From positions 45,179,292-45,243,291 of the forward strand of contig NC_062222.1 of assembly GCF_902686445.1 (NCBI RefSeq): a DNA stretch of 64,000 bases, written 5' to 3'. The notes beneath the pieces were generated by a model. It saw nothing but the letters and a program-made list of their open reading frames with translations, searched no databases and was not told the origin of the DNA. This DNA comes from Sciurus carolinensis (lineage: Eukaryota; Chordata; Mammalia; Rodentia; Sciuridae). The translations under genes were made by a program, and so were the position numbers. Below are positions 1 to 12,944 of this stretch, in pieces (the stretch's first letter is position 1; each line of letters starts with the position of its first letter).

Positions 1-2567
1 GAAGAGAAACACATGTGAAAAGATTTTTACAGTTTCTCAAATTTATAAATTTCTTTTGGATTCTTAGCAGAACATTTTTACTTACCTTCTGTTTTTGTTG
101 ACATTTCAGTTTCTTGGCCTTCTTGAAGAGCTGAGTTTTGTAGACATTAGTGTTATTGAGCACATGAAACCTCTTAAATTTTGATCTTTTCTCAAATTAT
201 GAATGGCTCATCAACTTCGGAATTTTTTTTCTGACTCCTTGACTGTCATAACTTCATGAGTTTGTCTTCAATAAGACCCTATTCCACATCCCAAGAATGT
301 TTTTAATTGGGAACTTTCCCCTTGGTTCCTTGCTTTATTTTTTCAGGAGAGTCCAAATATTTCAAAGATACTTAAATTTGTATTAAATAGCACATTCTTT
401 TCAAAGAAAAACAATCTAAAATTCTGTTACCACTTTTGCAAATGTAAGGAAATTTGGGATATGATATCTCAAGATGAAATTTCCTAATTTTCTTTTTTAC
501 GAAGGCATGTAATATGCCCCCACAGATAGATTAAATTGCTGGAAAAAGTAATGCTTTAACTGGAAGTCATCACTTAAAGGAAAAGAGAGGGGAATTTGGG
601 GAAAATCAAAAATGGAAATTTGCCAGATTTAAATTAACTCACACAACCACTCAATTCTATTTTCAATTTGAATTAATATAAGGTGCTCGATTAGAATTTA
701 TTAATGGAATTTATGTTAATGTTTTATAAAATGAAATTGAATTAAGCGTGTACTCAATCTAAAATTTTAGTTTAAGGTGCCCATCAAAAAGTACTTCATA
801 TCCTCAATATCTTTAACATATGTAATTTTCTTCCTTGAACAACTTTCATTTAATCCCTCTTAGTTTCCTCACCTGATAATAAAGTGAATTTAGATCCAAG
901 AACATTCTTTGCCCTAAAATTACAATAGAATTTTTCTTATAATTCCTGAGCACTGAGTTTTATTCCAATTGAGATTTTTGTTTCTTAGAAGAGGAGGTTT
1001 GTCACCACGGTGGAAGTGAGTACTGGAATTATTAAATAGGACAGCGTGATAAGGATGTTACAGAAAAACATATTTTTACTGAATTTTAGCATAATGTCTA
1101 TGTCTGAAGATCACAAGGCAACCAACAAATTTAGATGTTCCAGAACATCATTTTATCAATAAGATAACTAACCTGTAGAAAGTCCTTAAGTAGCAATGTA
1201 TTCTTGGAAGCATAACTGTAAAAGTTCAACAAAGTGTAAACTGAGACTTACGCAAAATTTCTTTTATCAGCTTCTGAAAATCTGTGTTCAAAATCTGATA
1301 CTGTGTTGAGGATTAATGCAACTGTCTATCTTACATATCTGCCCCGCTGGAGGGAAAGCAACTGTCAGACCAGAGGAGAAATCACAGATGCCGATCAGCA
1401 AACAAGTTCATCATAAATATGCTCCTTGCTTTGAAGTTGTGCAAAGACAAGAAATATATACATTATTATATATGATAAAAACAAACCTATTTTTGAACAA
1501 AAGACTATCAAGACAGATATAACTATGGCAATGTAACTAATTTTAAGATTACAATTACTGATCTTCAGAGAAAATAAGTTTGGTAGTATCAACATGAAGG
1601 GAGAAAATTTCACCATGCATTTTACAGATGCTTTGCATCAGAAACTCTGTATGCAGAAAGGGAGCAAATTACACTATTAAAATATTTCCTTAGAGTCTAA
1701 GTGATTATATCTTCTCTCTTCTAACCTGTTCATCATGCCATGACACATGCAGTTATTGGAAAGATTCAAATCACTTTTCAATCTGGAAGCATATTATGAT
1801 TTCTGTTAAATAAGGACATGGATAGTTGGGGATACTTTGGATTAATGTCTAATTTACTTTATTTGCCTTTCTTCTTATAACTGGACAACTACTTGTAGTC
1901 TCGTAATTTTTGAATCATCACCCACAAGTCTTAGGTCTTTAGAATGAGCTTCCTGAGTCCTTGTTATTAGTTAGCAAATTTAAAGAACAGGGTGCATTGG
2001 CCAAATCTCCATATGCAAACCAAGTGAGATGTGGAAATTAAATGATCTCATGTAACAAAGGAACAAAATGAAATTATTTCTCACAGTATCCTTTGTTTGT
2101 CTATTCTTAACCATCATTCTAAGAGAAGTGTAAATTAAAAGTCGAAATGATTTATTTCAGAAACTAAATAAATAGAGCACACTGCTGCTTTTTCATTTCC
2201 TTGTGTACCTTCACTTCTGGTATTTTTTCCTCCCTCTGCAAGTGCTATTTCAACAAGACCATGTAAATGTCTATAATTGCAAGAGAAAATGTTAATATAA
2301 CATTTACACAGTTCAACAGCTTCAAAGCTGTTTCATTGACTATGCTTAAAAGGAAACTTACACACAGAGGCCTCAAGCTCCACATAAATGCTAGTTTAGT
2401 GGGACATTTGGTGACAGAGCCTTCAAAACAGAAACAAAAAGGAAGGGCATCAAACAGCCCCATCTTCCAGCCTAATTCGAGCCATTTAGAAGCTCTGTGC
2501 TTAAGCCAAGGATTACGAGTGATACTATCTACATTGGCTTTGTTGTTCAGGAAGAAATGTCTCTCTT
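1..2567. other. Unclassified AT-rich sequence
   Basis: No repeat, exon or RNA gene was recognised. The open frames here are short (about 100 codons or fewer), overlap on both strands and show no domain, as expected by chance in AT-rich DNA. Confidence 0.5.
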
Positions 2568-2624
2568 ATTAAAGAAAAAAAGGGAGGGAAGAAAAAAAAG
2601 GAAGAAAAAAAAAAAAAGAAAATA
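2568..2624. repeat. Purine-rich low-complexity tract
   Basis: This is an A/G-only run with GGGAGGGAAG and AAGGAAG motifs inside poly-A. It shows no SINE or L1 body on either side, so it is not obviously a retrotransposon tail. Confidence 0.8.
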
Positions 2625-4970
2625 GTTTAAAGCCAAGTAATTCAGGCTTGCATAAATCTTTAATGGGTTCTGTCTTCTTATGATTGGCTCCGTGTTCTCT
2701 TCCCTGCCCAGGGGAAACACTGTATGTCTTAAAGGAGAATAATAGTAACTCCATCTTGCGTGTTATATGATATCTTCCAGTAATCCTGAGGATTTTGGCT
2801 TTGTCTGCCGTAAACAAAAGGCCACCCATACATAATGTGTCTGGGCTATTCCAGACTCCTCACCTTAGCAGGTGACACCACAAGATGGACGTGGGCGAGC
2901 AAGCCCATTTGTACCTGGAGGCAGTTTTGCTCCCAAGACAACTCAGAAAATGTAGAAACAAAAAGCATATTTCTCTTCTTATAAGAACAAAGTGTGATCA
3001 GCACCCTGCAGTTGTGTCAATTTTCTAGGCTTTGGTCAGGAGTAAGAATGAAATACCAAATAATATCCTTTGCTTTGTGAGCTGATGAAGAAAATATCAT
3101 GCTGGAGATTAATCTATTGGAAATATATGGATGATTTCAAGCCCTATAGGTCAAACCACAAAAACCGGAGAAATAGAGGAATAAAACATCTATCATTTGC
3201 ATGTTACGATTTCACACAGATGAAAAAAAATTGTGTAGAAAAGTCTATTTTATCATTATTTCTTCCTTGGGGCATTGCTTACTGAGCTGGGCTTTGAGCA
3301 GTTAAGCTTCCTAAACTGATGGATTTATTCACTCAAACAAATGTGCACCTATTACCTGTAAGGGATTTTATTTGCCTCTGAAAATATAAGGTAGCTTTGG
3401 CTATTACATGTACTACTAAGGGTAGTTACGTAAAATTTTAAATCTGAAAGAAATTTCTACTTCTTTACCACCTCTGATATATCAATTCAGAGCAATTCTA
3501 TGCTTACCAATTACATTGCAGTATAAATAACATACCTTTATGTCATTATTCATTTAATTAGTACCAACAAATAAAGGGAAATTTCTAAGTTGACTGGCTA
3601 AAATAACCATTTAAAAAGCAAGATTTTATAGCAAAGTATTTTAAATTTAAGGCAAAAGATAAACATAGTTTCTACTCATCAGTAAAATCACAAAATGTGT
3701 CAGGAATGTATTCTATTTAATGCACAAATGCATGTTTATTGGATGTCAAATTCCTAGAAAATTTTTGTGTAAAGTAGAAAGGGCCTATGCTTTGTCAAAT
3801 ACAAGTTCTGAGTGAAGAGATAATTTAGAGTTTTGAGGTAATGAATTGATACCTTTTAACAAAAGACAAAATATTCGTCAGTATATACCTAAGTCCAAAG
3901 TTTCAATTTTGCTGCACTTCCTAATGTATAGTAGCAAGTGTAGAAAATTTTAAAAAATAAGCATGCTAGGTAAAAGAGAATATTGATTCATAGATATATT
4001 ATTTTAAATATGGACTTCAAATATCCATATCTCAATATCTTTCAAGCAGGATCGATATCTTTGCACAATATTTTCTTAGTCACCAAAATTGTATTGATAC
4101 TTTATTCTCAATGTACACATCAAAAACTAACAAAAGGAAATGTCAATAAATTGTTCAACAGACCAAGTTGGTGCTTGCTCACATTTAATCTCCTACCTGT
4201 AAATTTTACAAAAATAAAATTTAAAAATCCCCAAATGAGTTACAGAACTCACTACTTAATAAGAAATGTTTGGAGTTTAGAATATGTACTTTAGACCTTG
4301 ACTTATTTAACCTATCATTAACTTGCTAAAAATATTGTTTTAACTGTCATCTGACTAGCTACATTTGTTAATATCTTAATTCATTAAAATATTCTAAATT
4401 ATGATGTCATATTGCCTAGTTAAGATAATTTGGCTATGTATAACAAAATAAATATTATGATATTTATCATCATTAAATATCAACAAGTAATTTTAGTTAT
4501 TGCAAAAAATAAAACTCAAGAATTCAGGGATGCAGCACAATATGATTTCTTTTTCTTCATCACAGTTCAGTATAGAGGTGTCTGGTTATTGGGTAGCTTT
4601 GTTACTTTTGGTCATTCAGGATATTGAACTCTAAACAGTTTATGGCTCCAATAATTCTCCAGGCTCAAATCTCTTAGTGCTCTGCACCTATCTGAGGCAA
4701 GGGGACAGAGAACATGAGGAAGATACTACACTTCATCTACACACCATCTATTGCCAAACCTAGGGTCAGGATCTTACTGGAAGTGCACCTCTAAATTATA
4801 GTTCCCTGCACGATAGCTGCCTTGGAGGGGCACTTTCACACTATGGTTATTTAGGCTGGATAGTTACCTGTCTCTGGCACCTAGGATATAATGCTGTGAA
4901 CTCTATATTCATTTTATGTTCTATACTTTAACAAACAATTTGAACTTGGTATTATTGTTCTTTACTATTT
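2625..4970. other. Unclassified sequence, first part less AT-rich
   Basis: No gene or repeat was recognised. About 2640-2960 is less AT-rich and more complex than its surroundings and holds a weak CTCF-like core near 2878-2890 (CCACAAGATGGAC). The remainder is ordinary AT-rich DNA with chance open frames. Confidence 0.45.
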
Positions 4971-5032
4971 TATAAATAAGAAAGTTAAAGCTCAGAAAAT
5001 TTAATTTTTTGCTGATAAAACTTGAATCCAAA
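4971..5032 (-). repeat. MIR SINE fragment (probable)
   Basis: Read on the minus strand, the segment resembles the MIR core and 3' part, with the order 'gattcaa ... ctgagcttt aacttt cttatttataaaatag'. It is short and diverged, so the family call is tentative. Confidence 0.45.
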
Positions 5033-5204
5033 CTAACAGGAAAAGTCAAGCTCCTAGGAGCTATTGTATAGATTATCAAATTATAATAAGTATAATTATT
5101 CTAATAACAATAATATTAATTAAGCTTGAACTCAAGTGGTTAACACTATTGTAAGTTTTTTTTGCTACACTAAAAATTATATTCATAAAATTTGTGATGT
5201 AGTT

Positions 5205-5309
5205 ACTAATGTGATCCACATTGAGACAAATCCAAATTCCCCAGGTCATAAGTTATAGTGCAATAATCTGTAACCCGGACTCCAGAGCCTACTTCTTCAC
5301 CATTACATG
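5205..5309 (-). repeat. MIR SINE
   Basis: The minus strand shows 'aggctctggagtccgggtta', followed by a diverged region and then 'gacctggggaa'. This matches the order of MIR landmarks, from 'gctctggagccagactgcctgggttc' to 'gaccttgggcaa'. MIR is an ancient tRNA-derived SINE that no longer moves in mammals. Confidence 0.6.
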
Positions 5310-7758
5310 AAACTGCTTCTCTATTCAGTAGCAAATGCCACACAGGATGGAATGTCGCTGCCCACTGGATTGTCCTTCAGTACATGTGGAAAAAATTTGA
5401 AACATCTTTCCCAACCTGCCAACTGCCCAGTAGCTTCTTGGGTCTGCATAAATCTGTATCCCCACTGATTGGAAACTCTTTTGCCTGGACCTCCCACTAC
5501 CATGTCTTTCAAGAACTATGTCAAGCATAGTACTGGTAGGCAGAGCTCAGTGACTTCTTATGACTCTGCAAATTCAGGTGGGACATGCCTTGTCAGTAAA
5601 ATGGGTATTAAAGTAAGCCACTTCTTTTTTCCTTGAGTGCTATATGCTCAAAAACTTAGTGTCAGTGTGTCACATTTTCATTAGCATCCTCACAGTTTCA
5701 CCATCAGTCTCATAGAGTCAGGAACCTTTATCCATAGTCATAGCTTCAAAGCTGGAGAACTCAAAGACAGTTTGTTCTGATCATCCAGAAGTTTCTTATA
5801 TTTATTTTCTGGGTAAAGTTTTCCAGTAACAGGGGATCTACAACCTCAAGAGATAACCTATCATCAAAGCACAGGAACTGAAATCGTGTGAGTCTGCACA
5901 GTGTTCTAGTGCACTGTTCTTACAAGTGGAGATCATCCAAATCCTCTCCTGCCTTTCATACGTAAAAGGGGAGGGCATGAAGGCTTAGGAGACCAATTTG
6001 ATAAGACCACGTATCTGTATCTGACTTCTCTGTAAATTCATTCCATTGATTTGAAATTACTCAAAGCAATTCTAATTTCTTTTTTATTCACTTTCATACA
6101 TTTGAAAACTGTTTCATTTTCCTTTATTTTCCTCTTTTCCAAAACAACAATTTAGTTTTCTTTAATTATTTCTGATGTAAAATCACTTCCAGCCTTGATG
6201 ATTTGGAAAGCTTCTCGTTTTTCACTCTGCCTCATAAAAACTCTACTACATAATCCTAGACTCCATATGTGGTCTGACCAGTGCAAGATACAGAGGAAAT
6301 CATTTCAATTTCTTACTCAGACCTCTGCATCTGTTAACTCCACTTAAGATTAAATTTGTTTTCTTGGCAGCCACATCACACTATGACTTACATTGAACTA
6401 TTCAACTTACCATTATGAAAACTTTCAGGTCTTCTCCAAATGGATCACTGCTGAATACAGAGAAATGTAATACAAGTAAGCAGTGTGCAACTCTGAGTTC
6501 CTTTCACAGTGTGTATTTGGATGGTTCCATTCAACTCTGTTTAAATTCATATGTAGCATATCTATGCTATTGTGTGATCCACCTGTCTTAAATCAAAGAA
6601 ATAACATGCTGATAATTTGGCATTGCTTATTGGAGTAAACTAATTGCTGTCTATTTGTGTCCAGTAATAGGGATTATGTATTTATTAAAGAGAAAAATCA
6701 GTGTTAAGACATATATGTCTAACACTCTAATAAATGGAATTTTCTCTACAATTTTTCCTCATGGTATTTAAAAATTGAGATTAAAATTTAGATATTTTAA
6801 TGACAAGTGACCTTGAACTATTCTACTTTAAGCTTAATTGTTAACAGTAAACCTTCAGGTCAGTGTTCCCTAAACTAGAATATGGGGGAAAACACTTCTA
6901 TTTTAAACATGGGACAAAAATGACATCCCTGGTGAATGCATTTTCAGGATATATCTAAATTTGTTCAGTTAAATTCTGTGAATTACTATCCAATAATTTG
7001 AATAATAATTTTGCTGGCCAACATTTGATATCATTATCATTCCAGTTGCAATAAAAGGAGAAATCTCAACAGAAATTTTATTCCTCCCTCCTTTTAAATC
7101 ACATCTAGCTGAACATCAGGGTCTGTTTGATCTCTTCTGTGTTTCTTGAGTCTTTGCTTCTCTTTCTTTCAACACTTCTTGTCCAGATTCTTCTGGAAGC
7201 CTATATATATTGTTTACCTCCAAGCATCCTCCATCTCACTCTTTTATACATCTGTACTCATTATGTATATATAAAACCTTTAAGCCATGAATTTAAATCT
7301 CCCTTTGAAAATGTAGAATTTTTACATTTTATCACTCAGTGAAAATAATGTTGCATTATTCATGCCTAGAGAAATAAAACCAAGAATTGCAATAAAGAAA
7401 AATCAACACTATGTTATGGACCTTTTTGTTTATCATTAACGCCTTAATATTTAATTATGTGCATTCATTATTATTTATTACATCAATTTCCCCATGGCTA
7501 AGAATTTTAGGTTGTTTATAAGCATTAATAATAGTGCCATAAAGTACTTTTTTTTCACTTTTGATGACATCTTAGAGATATTTTATGGTAAAATTTTCAA
7601 ACTGGAACTGCTTAATGAAGAAATATTAGTTTATTAAATTCTTTTCTAAATATTTTAAATACTCATTGTTTATTTTGGACATTTGAAACTGAGTTGCTAT
7701 TACACTCCTTCAGATCAGTGTCATATGCAAAAAAATAACTTCCCAATTGTAAACATAT
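5310..7758. other. Unclassified AT-rich sequence
   Basis: No gene or repeat family was recognised. It contains a near-perfect short palindrome at 6701-6725. Open frames are short and look random. Confidence 0.45.
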
Positions 7759-8735
7759 ACACAGTAACATTTTTTAAAATTGTATTTGTTCTTTTTAGAT
7801 ACACATGACAGTAGAATGTATTTCGGCATATTATTCATACATGGAGTATAATTTATTCCAATTAGCATCCTGTTCTTGTGGTTGGTTGTACATGATGAAG
7901 AGCTATATATTCAATGAATTCTACAGTCCTTCCTATTCCCCCTCTCCCTCCCTTCCCTTCATTTCCATTTGTCTAATCCAATGGACTTCTATTCTTACCC
8001 TCCCCAACCTTATTTCTTGTGTGTTAGCATTCACATATCAGACAAAATATCTGACCTTTGGTTTTTTGGCTCTGGTTTATTTCACTCAGTGTAGAAGTCT
8101 CCAGATCTATCCATTTACTGGCAAATGCCATAATTTAATTCGTCTTTATGGCTAATATTCCATTGCGTATATATACCACATTTTCTTTATCCATTCGTCT
8201 GTTGAAGGATACCTAGTTTTGTTCCATAGCTTGACTAATGTCAATTGAGTTGCTATAAACATTGATGTAGTTATGTCACTATAGTATGTTGATTTTAAGT
8301 CCTTTGGGTATAAAGCAAGGAGTGGGATAACTGGATCCAATGGTGGTTCCATTCCAAATTTTCTGAGCAATCTTCATATTGCTTTTCGTAGTGGTTGCAC
8401 CGTATTATAGTCCCACCAGGAATGTATGAGACTACCTACCTCAATAAGACTCCTAAAGTACAAGAAGTAAAATCAAGAATCAATAAATGGGATGGTATCA
8501 AACTAAAAAGCTTCTTCAGTGCAAAGGAAACAATAAAGAACATGAACAGTGCTGGAGAGATAGCTCAGCTGGTAGAGTGCTTGCCTCACAAGCACAAGGC
8601 CCTGAGTTCGATCCCCAGTACCGCAAAAAAAAAGAACATGAACAGAGAGCCTACAGAATGGGAGAAAATCTTTAACACCTGCAACCTCAGCACATTTATC
8701 TCCCACTTATACAAATAACACAGTAACACTTTTTA
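7759..8735 (-). mobile_element. L1 LINE, 5'-truncated with inverted 5' segment
   Basis: The element is flanked by an imperfect target-site duplication, ACACAGTAACATTTTTTA (7759-7776) and ACACAGTAACACTTTTTA (about 8718-8735). Its 3' end lies on the left as a reverse complement, including a pyrimidine-rich 3' UTR at about 7925-7975. From about 8150 to 8428 the minus strand encodes the ORF2 C-terminus, with the motif FGMEPPLDPVIPLLALYPKD. From about 8436 to 8716 the orientation flips: the plus strand encodes a more upstream ORF2 part (INKWDGIKLKSFFSAKET, then NREPTEWEKIF). The flip puts the 5' part backwards, as twin priming produces. A younger ID SINE sits inside the inverted part. The copy is dead. 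Confidence 0.88.
8535..8645 (+). mobile_element. ID SINE inserted in L1, with 15-bp target-site duplication
   Basis: A tRNA-derived ID element fills 8550-8630. An intact-looking pol III A box (TAGCTCAGCTGG, 8561-8572) and B box (GAGTTCGATCC, 8604-8614) are followed by CGC and a short A tail. The duplication AAAGAACATGAACAG occurs perfectly at 8535-8549 and 8631-8645. It splits the inverted L1 ORF2 segment, so it is younger than that L1. Near-consensus sequence and the perfect duplication suggest a recent insertion. It is not a tRNA gene, because the acceptor and anticodon arms are not kept. Confidence 0.93.
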
Positions 8736-8937
8736 CAAATGATACTGACACTGTGCTTTCTAGACTAAAACCATTTTTTTCACGTAAGTGATAATGATCA
8801 CTAACCTGTCTTATTACCAATGCCTAGTTAAGTTGTCCAACAGACTGGCCTATCAGTAACTGCAAATAAAATTAATAGTTTATCAGTTCAAATCATCCTT
8901 GAAATTGAAATGAATGTTTTAAGTTATACTAGGAAAA

Positions 8938-9045
8938 CCTAGTATGGTGATGAAGAGCAAAGATTCTGAACATGGGTCCAATTCTGGAGCCACATTGCCA
9001 TCTGTGGGCTCCATCCAAATTATAACCTCTTCTATCTTTCCAAAA
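8938..9045 (+). repeat. MIR SINE
   Basis: The order of landmarks fits MIR on the plus strand: 'atggtgatgaagagcaaagattctgaacatgg' region, 'tctggagccacattgcc', then a diverged tRNA-like B-box region. It is an old, diverged copy. Confidence 0.6.
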
Positions 9046-9685
9046 ACTGTCTACTATTCAGATTTCTATACAATTTTATTGAGTCTAGGTATTCTTTCAA
9101 AGGTATATCCATAGGCAAAATAATTTAGTCTCTCCTATTAACATTCTATGTCTTTTAAGTCTCCTTTAACATACAGATATTTCCTCCACCCCTACTTCTT
9201 TTTTCTTACAAAGTATCTGGTCATCCCTAGATGATCTGACCTACAGTTCCCAAAGCTCTGAGTTTTGCTGATTGCCTAATACTACAGATGTATAATGTTT
9301 TTCTCTTTTTTCTGGTTTGCTCCATCATAATCATTATCCAGAATATTTCAATTTTAGCCAGTAACAGCATCTTCAAGTTGGCTCTTGAATTCTTTGGAGA
9401 AGAATGTAGTAGACCTGCCTTGCTATCTGGTGGGCCAAAAAATCACTTTCTCATCTTGTATATTTCATTCGCTAGATCTTTAATAAAACCTTGCTCCAAA
9501 AAGTCCTGATTTATTTTAAAGAGCCATATCATTTGGGTACAATAAAGAAAACTAGAAATGTTCATTTATGTTGGAGTTTTGATTGTTTCTAGGCCTTTTC
9601 TGTAGACAGATGTAAATATATTTATTTATAATATTATCTTTAAATGTTAAATATTTTCTGAGTTCAGATAGGTATTTCTAACTCA
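9046..9685. other. Unclassified sequence
   Basis: Nothing recognisable was found: AT-rich, with no domain-bearing open frame and no clear repeat landmarks. Confidence 0.45.
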
Positions 9686-10075
9686 AACACAGGATTATGG
9701 AGATTTTGCACCTTGCAGCTTCATGCATAATATTCATGGAGACTGGAAGCTTCCTGCTTGCTGTCTTGAGACTTGAACCTCCATGTAAAAAGTTGGATTG
9801 CCCTGAGACCACCAAGCTGCAAACCACATAGGCAAGACCTAGAGGATGAGATGTCTAAAGAAAAGAGAGCACCAAAGAACATCGAGATGCCAGATGTGTG
9901 TGTCAAGAAGTTATGTTAGAATCCTCCAGCCTCAGCCTGTCTACCTGATGTACATGGATTCAAGATCGGCTGTCCAACCAAACTGCTCCCAAATTCCAGA
10001 ACCATAAAATTATGTGTAAATTAAAATGTTGTTTTGAGCTGGCACTTCTAGTGATAGTTTATTATCTAACGATGG
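9686..10075 (+). repeat. Old LTR-like interspersed repeat, family uncertain
   Basis: The last 80 bases have the layout typical of ancient mammalian MLT/MER-type repeats: 'cagaaccataaaattatgtgtaaatt', 'tgttgttttgagc', then 'tagtttattatctaa', equivalent to 'agaactgtgag.aataaa ... tgttgttttaagcc ... caataga.aactaat'. The body is too diverged for me to name a subfamily. Confidence 0.45.
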
Positions 10076-10548
10076 AGATCAAAGCAATGTCCTTCAGCTT
10101 CTTTTGAAAGAATGGATTACAATTCTTGTTTTTTCTTTGTTCGTGTTTATTTTATACATCTTTCTGGGGTATTTTTTTATCAACTCTAGGAATATTACTC
10201 TGCTTCTTTTTTCTCAGGATTTATCTTTAATACAATATTTAGTATAGGATTTGATCTTAATACTCTTTAGTCTTAGTTTGTGCTTTTTATGTTAGTTTAG
10301 TTTTCCTCATCAGTTTGCAAGGCTTATCTAATTCTATAAAACTTCCCTATCTACTGTTTTCAGGCAGCATTAAACTATGAGACAGTTTACTTTCTGAGCT
10401 ATCCTGGGTCTGTTCCCTCCCTCTATGTTTTTCTGGGTCAGTTGACTCTTTCCTTTTTCCTTTCCATCCTTTTTTGCTCAGTTTTTGATTCCACTCTGGC
10501 ATGTTCTCTTAAATATGGGTGCCTTCTCCTACAAGGCTTTTTGGCTTC

Positions 10549-10818
10549 AAAAGTTCATAGGTTTTTTTAATGATACATAATGGGGGTGTGGGAGGGAGGC
10601 AAGAATGGAGGAAGGATGGATTGTATAGAGGAAAAAGAGGGGTGGGATGTGGGGGGAAGGAAACATAACAGAATGAGACAAACACCATTACCCTATGTAC
10701 TTGTATGATTATGCAATATGGTACAACTTACTTCACGTACAACCAGAGAAACAAGATGTACCCCATTTGTTTACCATGAATCAAAATAAACAAATTATTT
10801 TTTAAAAAAGTTCATAGG
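10549..10818 (+). mobile_element. L1 3' end, strongly 5'-truncated
   Basis: About 240 bp of L1 3' UTR on the plus strand: a purine-rich G/A stretch, 'ccctatgtacttgtatgattatg', then 'ccccatttgtttaccatgaatcaaaataaa' and a short A-rich tail. The target-site duplication AAAAGTTCATAGG is perfect at 10549-10561 and 10806-10818. The 3' sequence matches the tail of the L1 at 46.5-47.3 kb, so both belong to related subfamilies. Confidence 0.85.
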
Positions 10819-11950
10819 GAGAAACTACTCCAGCCCTTCAGATTGGTCCTCTTGTGCTTACTTGGTATTAAAATGGGTTTAAGCCCTCCAGTCTCAGTTT
10901 CCTTTACCCACTATGTTTTCCACTTATTTCTGCTTATTAACTGTTGGATGTCATGGGGTTCTCCTCTTGAGTCTGCAGACACCTCTTACTTTCTCCTCCA
11001 CAGACACTGCTTACATACAGATCTTGGAAATACTGGTAACTTGACAACTCCTACTTCTATTTGCTTCCTTTGTGGGGAGGCATGCTTACCTCATCACCTA
11101 TTTTTTGAAAAATGTTGTCAAAGTGTTGTTGGTTTTGCTCCCTAGAGGATCTGTTTTTACATGGGATTCAGGAAATTCCAAAAACCATATCACTGCCACC
11201 TTCACAATCTTCCCAAAATCCCCTCATAATACACTAAACCATAAAATTATGGGCTGGTTTGAAAAAAAGGTGTTTAAAAAGACAATCTCTATTACTTAAA
11301 CAAGAGATTCCATTGTCCTGAAAATGTATTCCTCACACACAGGCATATAATTTCCCCTCATTTACTTTTGACCCAAAAGTAATATACAAATATAATAAAC
11401 AGTACTTAAGTACTTAATTAGCTATGATTTTATTTGTCTTAAAATTTGGAAGAGTTTGTGAAAGATCAGGATGAAGTCTTGTAAAATAAATTGCTTAAGG
11501 AGTTGTATGTTGTTGCTACCTTTTCTTTTACCTTTGGGAATGAATTCTATTTAAAACTTTCCTTTACCTAGAATCTCTATGAAGCCTATATATAGTTCAG
11601 AGCACTAGCTTGTAGTGAGGAGGTAGAATTTTGCCAACACAAACACATTTATTAAAGTTTACCTATTTTTTTCCTCTTTTGGTCATCAACCATAAAATTA
11701 GTCAGGTTTATTGATCAATTACTATGTATAATTATTTATACACAGCATAATGCAAGTTAAAAAAATTAGACAGACTCATTGTCTTTAAGCAATCCAAAGA
11801 ATCAGTGAAATGAACATTTATGCAATTAACAATAATATAATAAAGAGTGATCACCTATTTTAAACTAATTTTGTTAATTCTTTATAAAATAGGAATGCAG
11901 GACAGCTATATGACCTGTGTAATGCATAGAAAATGTATTAAACTCACTAA
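10819..11950. other. Unclassified sequence
   Basis: No gene or repeat was recognised. Overlapping open frames at 10843-11145 and 11072-11299 are about 75-100 codons with no domain, and I treat them as chance. Confidence 0.45.
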
Positions 11951-12063
11951 TTTTGACTGATTCTAAATTTATTTAATAAATGTGTGAGCTTGGGCAAAGT
12001 ATCAAGGCATTTAAATACTATTTGCCTCAGATGTTTCATTTGTAAAATACAGGTTCTCACAAT
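11951..12063 (+). repeat. MIR SINE
   Basis: Landmarks in order on the plus strand are 'tgtgagcttgggcaaagt', 'ttgcctcagatgtttcatttgtaaaatacagg'. These correspond to MIR 'tgtgaccttgggcaagt ... cctcagtttcctcatctgtaaaatgggg'. Confidence 0.7.
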
Positions 12064-12567
12064 TTTGAAGACACATTGTGCTATACTTCTATAACTTGTT
12101 AAATTACATAGACACATATGTATACCTTAACCAATCTGAAGTCATTGATTTTTTTGTGTGTGATTAATTGACAATATAATTATATAAAGCAAAGTCTGGA
12201 CTTCTCATACATTTTTTGCATGCATTCATTTGCAAAGAAGCACATATTTTGTATTTAGAAAATAAGTATATTTTATAACTTTCTAGCACTTTTTAATAGA
12301 GAGCAAAAGTTCATTTGTATCATTCTCACCTTTTGGGAAAACTAATACTTGTTCAAATTTATAAATTCCTCATGTAATCCTTCCTCTTGATTTTTATTCC
12401 ATTAATGATTGAGTCATTTGAATTTATTTGGCTACCTTATTAACTGAATACACTGTTAATTGAGTAAAGAATTCTATGTTTTCTTTACATTCTAACAATG
12501 ATGTCTTCCACCATGAGTGCTTCAGCCTGGTACGTGGTCAGTGATCTAGGAAGCATGAGGGATTTTT

Positions 12568-12623
12568 AAAGAAAAAAAGAAGAAGAAGAAGAAGAAAAAG
12601 AAAGAAAAGAAAAAAAGAAAAAA
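12568..12623. repeat. GAA-rich microsatellite
   Basis: Five to six (GAA) units inside a longer A/G-only tract. No adjoining retrotransposon body was recognised. Confidence 0.85.
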
Positions 12624-12914
12624 TCGAGCATCCTTGATTAAGTCAATCATTTAATCAACAAGTATTATGGCCTGTGAGAGAGATGAAAAACCACAGAAGA
12701 TAATATTCTGTGCTATTAGAAAGCTTACAGTCATGTTAGAAATGTAATATGTGCAGGAGGTGATTAGAGGGTAAGACAGGATGTAATGAAGTGTATAATT
12801 GGTGTGGGTATAGCCTCTGCTTCTTTTGTTGTGAGCGGAAAGATAAGACGAGATGGACTTAGGTTACTTTCAGTAGTCCCATCTCCACCATGAAGGTAGG
12901 GCCTTCTTCACCAT

Positions 12915-12944
12915 TATTTATCTATTTATTTATTTATTTATTTA
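12915..12944. repeat. (TTTA)n microsatellite
   Basis: About seven near-perfect TTTA units, with one TCTA interruption near the left end. Confidence 0.85.

Noticed and set aside
8550..8630. tRNA-like sequence with pol III A and B boxes (also at 63389-63487)
   Set aside because: It is an ID SINE: no closing acceptor stem, an A tail and target-site duplications. Not a tRNA gene.
8395..8718. 107-codon plus-strand frame
   Set aside because: It is the inverted L1 ORF2 arm plus the nested ID element.
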